Part shown: positions 15,155-20,033 of the stretch, piece after piece
How positions within the stretch are numbered: position 1 is the stretch's first letter
How the letters are laid out: each line of letters opens with the position of its first letter
Origin: Lachnospiraceae bacterium UBA7110
GTDB taxonomy: Bacteria > Bacillota > Clostridia > Lachnospirales > Lachnospiraceae
Length of the DNA: 20,033 bases
NCBI GenBank assembly: GCA_002492295.1
Contig: DKYC01000046.1
Span: forward strand, 27,951-47,983
Reading direction: 5' to 3'
Program-made: the position numbers and the translations under genes
Notes under the pieces: generated by a model
Database searches by the model: none
Told to the model about the DNA's origin: nothing
Seen by the model: only the letters and a program-made list of their open reading frames with translations

Positions 15155-15916
15155 ATGAATGACACAGCACGTAAAAGGCTATGGGAGGATTATGCCAGAC
15201 TAAGGACAGCGAATTTGCGCGAAAAACTCATTCTGGAATATGCACCATTGGTAAAGGTAGTCGCTGGACGACTCAGCATGTATCTTGGCTACAATGTGGA
15301 ATATGAGGATTTGGTAAGTTATGGCGTATTTGGCCTGATTGATGCTATCGATAAGTTTGATACGGGTAAGGAGGTTAAGTTTGAAACTTACGCAAGCCTT
15401 CGCATACGCGGTGCAATCCTGGATCAGATCAGGAAGATGGACTGGATACCGCGGACAATCAGACAGCGTCAGAAACAGATTGATTCAGCAATTAAAGAGC
15501 TGGAACAGAAAAATGGAAAACCTGCCACGGATGCGGAGCTGGCAGCCTATATCGGAATCAGCGAAGATGAGTTTTTAGACTGGCAAAACCAGGTGAAGGC
15601 GGATAATATCATCTCCCTGAACGAATACCTGGAGCAGGGAAACGATATATCATCCGACAAGGGCATGAGCTCCGGGTTTGATACGCCGGAGGGCGTAATA
15701 GAGCGGAGTGAGCTTAAAAGTATGCTGGAGGAAGCATTGGAGTTGCTCACGGAAAAAGAAAAAAAAGTAATTCTTCTTTATTATTATGAAGAACTTACAT
15801 TGAAGGAAATTAGCCGTGTGCTTGAGGTATCTGAATCGCGCGTGTCTCAGCTTCATACAAAGGCTTTGCAGAAAATGAAGACCAAAATGGGAAATTATAT
15901 CGGTATATTGGATTAA
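15155..15916 (+). CDS. fliA: Flagellar/motility sigma factor SigD (FliA family, sigma-28)
   Basis: An alternative sigma factor of the FliA/WhiG type directing late flagellar and chemotaxis genes. Length 253. Region 2 is clear (LVKVVAGRLSMYLGYNVEYE, DLVSYGVFGLIDAIDKFD, FETYASLRIRGAILDQIRK). The segment MDWIPRTIRQRQKQI marks the start of region 3. Region 4 has a helix-turn-helix in LTLKEISRVLEVSESRVSQL. Its usual antagonist is FlgM, not present here. The ATG follows GGGGGAATAAC. The gene holds an A8 run (15759-15766). Position after cheD and before rpsB-proximal genes is like Bacillus sigD; fliA and sigD are the same family. Confidence 0.96.
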   Translation: MNDTARKRLWEDYARLRTANLREKLILEYAPLVKVVAGRLSMYLGYNVEYEDLVSYGVFGLIDAIDKFDTGKEVKFETYASLRIRGAILDQIRKMDWIPRTIRQRQKQIDSAIKELEQKNGKPATDAELAAYIGISEDEFLDWQNQVKADNIISLNEYLEQGNDISSDKGMSSGFDTPEGVIERSELKSMLEEALELLTEKEKKVILLYYYEELTLKEISRVLEVSESRVSQLHTKALQKMKTKMGNYIGILD

Positions 15917-15951
15917 TAGGTAAATATACTGTGGAAAGGCATGGTTATTAT

Positions 15952-17541
15952 ATGAATGGATGCTTTCAGATACAGATTGGTGAAAAAGGTATAAGCCTGC
16001 TGCTCTCTCCTCCAATCGGGGAGGGAGTTATGCCAGGCATGGTAGAGATAAGAGAATATCTTGATAAAATAGGAATTTCCTATGATGCGCTGGCAATCAA
16101 TTCAGCCCTGAATTCATTAGGGGAGGAGGAGGTTGCTGTTTTTTTATCCCCGGGAAAAATAGAACCGGTAAATGAACAATGCCGGATAACGGTCATGCGT
16201 GACCGGATGACGGCAACACTGCGTCTTTATCTGCCAAGTATCGGGGGACTCCCGATAAACAAAAGGCAGATTATGGAACAGCTTGCGTTGGAGAAAATCA
16301 GCTTTGGCATTGACGAGCAGGCGATTGATGATCTGCTTCGGGATAAGGAGTACTGTACGGATGTCATTGTCGCAAGGGGACAGCATCAGACAGCGGGAAA
16401 GGATGCGTCGGTTGAATACCTTTTTGATACAAACAACAGTTCGCGTCCGGAGCTGAATGAAGACGGAAGCGTGGATTTCTTCAGGCTGAATACACTACAC
16501 CACTGTACACAGGGACAGGTATTGGCAAGGATTATTCCCGAGGAGCGTGGACTGGATGGTATTAACGTGTTTGGGGCGGTTACGCCTGCAAGAGAGGTCA
16601 GCAGGGCAGCCTTTTCCTACGGGAAAAATATTGAAGTTTCCAAGGACGGATTGGAACTGGTCAGCATGGTGGACGGTCATGTAAAGCTGGTTGATAATAC
16701 GGTTTTTGTTTCCGATGTGTATACGGTTGAGGATGTCAGTACTGCCACGGGTAATATCGAATATCACGGAAATGTTGAAGTCAACGGAAACGTCTGTGAA
16801 AACTTCAGCATCCGTACGGACGGAGATGTGTTTGTAAGAGGCGTCGTGGAAGGTGCCGTGATTGAGGCAGGTGGCAATATTGTCATTGCAAGGGGGATGC
16901 ACGGACAAAATAAGGGAAACCTGAGAGCGGGCGGGAATGTGATTGCAAAATTTATTTCCGCTGCCGTTGTGGAGGCGGACGGATTTGTGGAGGCGGAACA
17001 GATTTTAAATTCCAGGGTTACTGCAGGTTCCTGTGTCAACGCCGAGGCTGGAAAGGGACTGATTACAGGCGGAAAGGTAATTGCAAAATGCGCCATCCAT
17101 GTGCGTAATGCGGGTTCCGCCATGGGTTCTGCGACAATTATGGAGGTCGGAAGCGACCCTGAAATGAAAAAGCGTCTTGCGGAGCTGCAAAAAAGCGTCG
17201 GCGAAAAAGCAAAGAGTACTTCACAGATGAAAAAAGTGGTTGAGGATACTGCAAGAAAGATAAAAGCCGGCGCAAGGCTTCTTCCGGAGCAGCTTAAACA
17301 TGCCAGGATGCTTCAGACGGCTTTGGAGACCACACAGGCACAAATTCAGAAGGAATTAAAGGAAATTGAAGGGCTCGACAGGCTTTTAAAGGGTGACGAC
17401 AACGCCCATATTGATATACGGGGAACCATGTACCAGGGGGTTTCCGTGTCGATATCGGGAGCTGTTATGAACGTTAAAAATGAATATACCTTTTGCAGAC
17501 TGATAAAAAAGGGCGCGGATGTAGCCTCTACAAATTTATAA
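15952..17541 (+). CDS. FapA/DUF342 family protein
   Basis: About 529 residues from ATG 15952; an upstream in-frame GTG at 15931 would add seven. The protein shows the FapA (DUF342) pattern. The N-terminal part ends near GLPINKRQIMEQLALEKIS. The middle includes GQVLARIIPEERGLDGINVFG and HVKLVDNTVFVSDVYTVED. A Gly/Val-rich right-handed beta-helix follows (NIEYHGNVEVNGNVCENFSI, GDVFVRGVVEGAVIEAGGNI), and a C-terminal coiled coil (about 395-470) precedes a last beta segment. Genes of this family are often found next to flagellar sigma factors in Clostridia, but their function is poorly known. It starts 36 bases after sigD. Its stop codon lies within the hairpin at 17537-17568. Confidence 0.85.
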   Translation: MNGCFQIQIGEKGISLLLSPPIGEGVMPGMVEIREYLDKIGISYDALAINSALNSLGEEEVAVFLSPGKIEPVNEQCRITVMRDRMTATLRLYLPSIGGLPINKRQIMEQLALEKISFGIDEQAIDDLLRDKEYCTDVIVARGQHQTAGKDASVEYLFDTNNSSRPELNEDGSVDFFRLNTLHHCTQGQVLARIIPEERGLDGINVFGAVTPAREVSRAAFSYGKNIEVSKDGLELVSMVDGHVKLVDNTVFVSDVYTVEDVSTATGNIEYHGNVEVNGNVCENFSIRTDGDVFVRGVVEGAVIEAGGNIVIARGMHGQNKGNLRAGGNVIAKFISAAVVEADGFVEAEQILNSRVTAGSCVNAEAGKGLITGGKVIAKCAIHVRNAGSAMGSATIMEVGSDPEMKKRLAELQKSVGEKAKSTSQMKKVVEDTARKIKAGARLLPEQLKHARMLQTALETTQAQIQKELKEIEGLDRLLKGDDNAHIDIRGTMYQGVSVSISGAVMNVKNEYTFCRLIKKGADVASTNL

Positions 17542-17568
17542 AACAATTGCGAAAGCAATTGTTTTATA
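17537..17568. terminator. Strong hairpin at the end of the FapA-like gene, possibly bidirectional
   Basis: A perfect 14-bp stem (17537-17550 paired with 17555-17568) is closed by a GAAA tetraloop. The core is AAAACAATTGC / GCAATTGTTTT. It includes the TAA stop (17539-17541). The right arm ends in a T-rich run and the left arm starts with A's, so both strands could see a T-tract. The stem is AT-rich, so termination may be partial. Confidence 0.6.
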
Positions 17569-17581
17569 TTGCCTTTTGATA

Positions 17582-17608
17582 TAAAATATATTAAAATAAG
17601 ACGAATAT
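17582..17608 (+). promoter_or_regulatory. Weak candidate sigma-D promoter before the 103-residue gene
   Basis: TAAA (17582-17585), a 16-base spacer, then CGAATAT (17602-17608), compared with the sigma-D pattern TAAA-N14-16-CCGATAT (five of seven positions). It sits between the hairpin and the next gene. AT-rich background makes a chance match likely. Confidence 0.25.
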
Positions 17609-17639
17609 TGGCTTTGGAATTTCGGAGGGAGGCATCTAT

Positions 17640-17951
17640 ATGGCGATAAGTCCGATATTGCTTAACGGCAGTATACAGCAGACAGATAACGTTTTGCACA
17701 ATCAGACGAAACAGGTCGAGAAAGGAATGGTAGACCAGGGAAATATACAGGTTCAGCAGGAAAAAAAAGAAGAACTCAGGGCAAGACAGGTTGTGCATTC
17801 CGATGAGACGCTGTTTAAGGAGGGACGTTTTGACGCGAAGGAAAAGGGAAAAAACGGCTATTTCGGAGACGGGGGAAAAAGGCGCAGGGCGCCAAAGGGA
17901 GACGGTAAAGTAGTGTCCAAGCCAGAAGGCGGCTTCGACATGAAAATATAG
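17640..17951 (+). CDS. Small basic protein of unknown function in the motility cluster
   Basis: 103 residues, starting MAISPILLNG after a strong GGAGGGAGG site. It is hydrophilic with no membrane segment. Residues 1-55 look helical and Gln-rich (NIQVQQEKKEELRARQVVHS); the centre is charged and glycine-rich (KGKNGYFGDGGKRRRAPKGD); it ends GGFDMKI. From memory, small proteins with MAISPI- starts and FDxKI ends occur at this place in related Clostridia, but I cannot confirm this. An A8 tract (17761-17768) lies in the Gln/Lys segment. It is the first gene after the hairpin, 32 bases upstream of the next ORF's earliest start. Function unknown. Confidence 0.72.
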   Translation: MAISPILLNGSIQQTDNVLHNQTKQVEKGMVDQGNIQVQQEKKEELRARQVVHSDETLFKEGRFDAKEKGKNGYFGDGGKRRRAPKGDGKVVSKPEGGFDMKI

Positions 17952-18003
17952 CGCCGGAAGAAGGATTACGGAAAGGAATTATTTGGGAAAGGTTAGGGAG
18001 AAA

Positions 18004-19152
18004 ATGAATTGGATAGAGGTAATGCTGCTTATTTTTGGGGCGGGTGCATTGGCGGCAAGTTTTATGATACCTGCAAAGAACAGGAAAGAGGACGCGGCGC
18101 AGCAGGTTGATGGGGAGCTGATTAGGAGTCTTATTGAAAAGGAAATGGCGGATGCGAAGGACAGGGTTTCGGAGGTTGTCGATGAGACACTTGACTATGC
18201 GGTGGAAAAGACGGAGCGGTCCTGTGAGCGCATTTCCAATGAGAAAATTATGGCAATCAGTGAGTATTCCGAGACGGTTCTTGCGGATATCAATAAGTCC
18301 CACCAGGAAGTTATGTTTCTGTATGATATGCTCAATGATAAGCATAATAATCTGAAAGAAACCGTCAAGCATGTGGACAAGACGGCGAAGGAAGCGGAGG
18401 AGGCGGCAAACGCCGCAGCCATAGCGCTTGCCGCAAAGGCAAAGGAAGAAGCCAAGGAAAAGGCAAAGGAGCGGATGGAGGCAGAGACGGCAAAGAAAGA
18501 GGAGATGGAACGCGCCGCCGCCCTTGAGCGCGCCGCGCTTGACAAGGAGGCGCGTGAAAAGGAATATGCCCGCAGGCAGATGGCAAGGCTGATTCTTCCG
18601 ATGCAGCAGGAGCTGCCGACACACCGGATAGGAGAGATGAAGGCAATCCCGTTAAAGCAGGATACTGCCGTGGACGTTTCCGGTGTGGATGAAAGCCAGC
18701 CAAAGCTTAGGCCGCTTATTGTGAAAAGTGTGGAAATTGTCAATTCAAAGGATATGCAGCCGGTACCTGAAACCGTGAATACCGCACCTGTGAGTGCAGC
18801 GGATTTGCAGACACTGGGTTCGCGTCCTGAGGATATGAAGGTTGTTGACGTAAAGCCGGCGGATGTCAGACCGGTAGAAGTATATTCGTTCGCGGAGCAG
18901 GCTCCCAGGGTAGAACGACCCGTAAAAAAGGAGGCGCAGGCAGCGGCACTTGAGAATACGGTCAACCTGATGAAGCAGCAGGAACAGCAGAAGCAGCCTG
19001 TGCAGGCGGCAGAGGATTTTAAGGAGAATAATAATGACAGGATTCTGCGGCTTCACAAGGAGGGCGTTTCCAATGTGGATATTGCGAAAGAGCTCGGGCT
19101 TGGCGTCGGAGAGGTAAAACTTGTGATTAATCTGTTCAAGGGGGCTATATAA
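18004..19152 (+). CDS. Membrane-anchored coiled-coil protein with C-terminal HTH-like segment (DUF6115/SwrB-like)
   Basis: From ATG 18004 the protein is 382 residues. It has an N-terminal TM segment (IEVMLLIFGAGALAASFMI, about 4-22). A long Glu/Lys/Ala coiled coil follows (about 35-190; KAKEEAKEKAKERMEAETAK). A Pro/Val-rich linker holds repeated V-D-V-K-P-A-D-V-like units. The conserved C-terminus (about 344-382) includes DRILRLHKEGVSNVDIAKELG and GVGEVKLVINLFK, which fits DUF6115. A TTG at 17983 with GGAAAGG six bases before it could start a version seven residues longer. In Bacillus, swrB (one TM, promotes export-apparatus assembly) sits between sigD and rpsB; this gene has similar position and architecture. 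The functional link is inference. Confidence 0.82.
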   Translation: MNWIEVMLLIFGAGALAASFMIPAKNRKEDAAQQVDGELIRSLIEKEMADAKDRVSEVVDETLDYAVEKTERSCERISNEKIMAISEYSETVLADINKSHQEVMFLYDMLNDKHNNLKETVKHVDKTAKEAEEAANAAAIALAAKAKEEAKEKAKERMEAETAKKEEMERAAALERAALDKEAREKEYARRQMARLILPMQQELPTHRIGEMKAIPLKQDTAVDVSGVDESQPKLRPLIVKSVEIVNSKDMQPVPETVNTAPVSAADLQTLGSRPEDMKVVDVKPADVRPVEVYSFAEQAPRVERPVKKEAQAAALENTVNLMKQQEQQKQPVQAAEDFKENNNDRILRLHKEGVSNVDIAKELGLGVGEVKLVINLFKGAI

Positions 19153-19767
19153 ATGAAGGCAAAATATATTTTAAGAGGGCTTGGACTCGGAATGATTATC
19201 ACGGCTGCCGTAATGGGTGCCTATACCAGGAGCGCTGTTGCGGATGCACGGGTAGCCGTTCTCAAAGAATACGGAATCGGTGAGGAGGCTGTGCTGACAG
19301 AAACGCTTGTTGATGTGGCAGAAAGTGATACGCAGGAATCAGACGATACAGTCAGTGCGTCTGCGCAGGAGCAAATCACGGAGCCTGCTGCCGAAGAAAG
19401 TGTGGCCACAGGTACCCTCCCTTACAATGAGGAATTGGAATCGGAAATTAATTCCGTACTTGACGCGGCAGAGGCAGCACAGCAGGAAGCAAGTCCGGAT
19501 GGTGTCCCGGAGAGCCAGCAGGAAGCAGAATCGGCAGGGACGCCGGCAGGCGGACAGGCGGGTACTGTTACAATTGAGATTTCAAAAGGTGATGATTCGG
19601 GCACGGTAGCGAGAAAGCTTTATAATGCGGGACTTGTGGAAAACGCCGCGGAGTATGATGCGTTCTTAATGCAGCATGGATATGATAAAAAGCTGAATAC
19701 GGGAACAAAGGTAATCAGTATTACGGACTCATGGCAGGATATTGCCGAGAAGCTTGCAAAAAGATAA
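19153..19767 (+). CDS. Membrane-anchored protein with MltG/YceG-like N-terminal domain, no lytic domain
   Basis: 204 residues. An N-terminal signal anchor (YILRGLGLGMIITAAVMGAY, about 5-24) is followed by a Glu/Ala/Ser/Gln-rich low-complexity region (about 45-135). The C-terminal domain (about 135-204) reads TVTIEISKGDDSGTVARKL, NAGLVENAAEYDAFLMQHGY and LNTGTKVISITDSWQDIAEKL. This resembles the LysM-like segment of MltG (YceG), where substrate binding is thought to occur. The MltG catalytic domain with its active-site Glu is absent and the protein is about half the family length, so automatic MltG naming would mislead. The ATG abuts the stop of the previous gene, with AAGGGGG about nine bases before it. 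A terminator follows. Confidence 0.8.
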   Translation: MKAKYILRGLGLGMIITAAVMGAYTRSAVADARVAVLKEYGIGEEAVLTETLVDVAESDTQESDDTVSASAQEQITEPAAEESVATGTLPYNEELESEINSVLDAAEAAQQEASPDGVPESQQEAESAGTPAGGQAGTVTIEISKGDDSGTVARKLYNAGLVENAAEYDAFLMQHGYDKKLNTGTKVISITDSWQDIAEKLAKR

Positions 19768-19776
19768 ATGAAATTA

Positions 19777-19806
19777 AAAAAGACCTCTTGCGCAGGAGGT
19801 CTTTTT
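19777..19806 (+). terminator. Intrinsic terminator ending the fla/che locus
   Basis: AAAAAGACCTC (19777-19787) pairs perfectly with GAGGTCTTTTT (19796-19806) around an eight-base loop, and the right arm ends in five T's. The A-rich left arm would allow function on the other strand as well. It separates the motility operon from rpsB. Confidence 0.88.
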
Positions 19807-19816
19807 GTGTTATCCT
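19788..19816 (+). promoter_or_regulatory. Candidate promoter for rpsB overlapping the terminator
   Basis: A -35-like TTGCGC (19788-19793) lies in the terminator loop. A 17-base spacer leads to TATCCT (19811-19816), preceded by TGTG one base upstream (19806-19809), the TRTGn extended -10 element. The hexamers match the consensus only moderately. No better candidate was found before rpsB. Confidence 0.35.
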
Positions 19817-19976
19817 AATCATGTTGCGGCTGTATTTGAATAGGATGGCTGCGGCAGAACAAAAATACACATTATTCACGTCTGTTGATTTGCGGTCCAT
19901 GCCGGTAACGCTTGAGGTAGTCCGCAGAAAAGACGCAGACAGGTGGCGGGAAAACCGCAGAAAATGGAGGTAAAAA
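19817..19976 (+). promoter_or_regulatory. rpsB leader region
   Basis: About 160 bases between the terminator/promoter and rpsB. It contains an inverted pair ATCCTA (19812-19817) and TAGGAT (19841-19846), GC-rich stretches that could fold, and GGAGG (19966-19970) as the rpsB ribosome site. Ribosomal protein S2 operons often carry autoregulatory leaders; I cannot assign a named leader family. An open frame at 19821-19973 (50 codons) lacks a Shine-Dalgarno sequence and is probably not a gene. Confidence 0.4.
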
Positions 19977-20033
19977 ATGAGCGTTATTTCAATGAAACAG
20001 TTGTTGGAGGCAGGTGTTCATTTCGGACATCAG
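19977..20033 (+). CDS. rpsB: 30S ribosomal protein S2, N-terminal part (3' partial)
   Basis: The first 19 codons read MSVISMKQLLEAGVHFGHQ, the highly conserved S2 N-terminus (MKQLLEAGVHFGHQ). The gene runs off the right edge. GGAGG lies six bases before the ATG. S2 is a 30S subunit protein, and rpsB after the fla/che locus repeats the Bacillus order (sigD, swrB, rpsB). Confidence 0.95.
   Translation, partial: MSVISMKQLLEAGVHFGHQ

Noticed and set aside
17815..18624. Minus-strand frame of 269 codons opposite the 103-residue gene and the SwrB-like gene
   Set aside because: It is Cys/Leu/Arg-rich as expected for the complement of Glu/Lys/Ala coding sequence, shows no domain, and conflicts with two plus-strand genes that have good ribosome sites.
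19731..19973. Open frame of 80 codons running through the terminator to just before rpsB
   Set aside because: It overlaps the end of the MltG-like gene and the terminator, and its internal ATG at 19821 has no ribosome site. It looks like leader sequence rather than a gene.

Overview
The window is one long, densely packed, plus-strand flagellar/chemotaxis (fla/che) locus from a low-to-medium-GC Gram-positive bacterium, most likely a motile Clostridia member and probably Lachnospiraceae-like. This placement rests on gene order and protein style, not on a database search. The FliY/FliN-cheY-fliO-fliP-fliQ-fliR-flhB-flhA-flhF-flhG...cheB-cheA-cheW-cheC-cheD-sigD order followed by rpsB matches the Bacillus/Clostridia arrangement. 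CheC and CheD are present and the SD sequences are strong GGAGG-type.

Layout. (1) 1-4299: the tail of a FliY/FliN switch protein, cheY, then the membrane export gate fliO-fliP-fliQ-fliR-flhB, tightly spaced or overlapping. (2) 4300-4638: a 339-base AT-rich gap, by far the largest break in the operon. It holds three copies of a TTATGTAAA word, a good extended -10 promoter with an A-rich upstream element, and a roughly 100-base leader. (3) 4639-14647: flhA, flhF, flhG, a YcgR-like PilZ protein, cheB, cheA, cheW, cheC and cheD. (4) 14674-17541: a two-TM acidic-tailed protein of unknown function, the flagellar sigma factor, and a DUF342/FapA-type protein whose stop codon lies inside a strong 14-bp hairpin. 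(5) 17640-19767: three accessory genes. They are a 103-residue unknown, a membrane-anchored coiled-coil protein with a C-terminal HTH-like segment that sits exactly where Bacillus has swrB, and a short protein resembling only the LysM-like N-terminal part of MltG/YceG. (6) A classical terminator at about 19777-19806, then a leader region and the first 19 codons of rpsB.

How the genes work together. FliO/P/Q/R, FlhB and FlhA form the type III export apparatus in the membrane. FlhF and FlhG set flagellar number and place. FliY, CheY, CheA, CheW, CheB, CheC and CheD form the signalling chain from receptors to the motor. The PilZ protein likely couples c-di-GMP to motility, and the sigma factor switches on late flagellar genes. 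No mobile elements, CRISPR arrays, tRNA or rRNA genes were seen. The uncharacterised material is concentrated in the four accessory ORFs around sigD and in the flhB-flhA gap.
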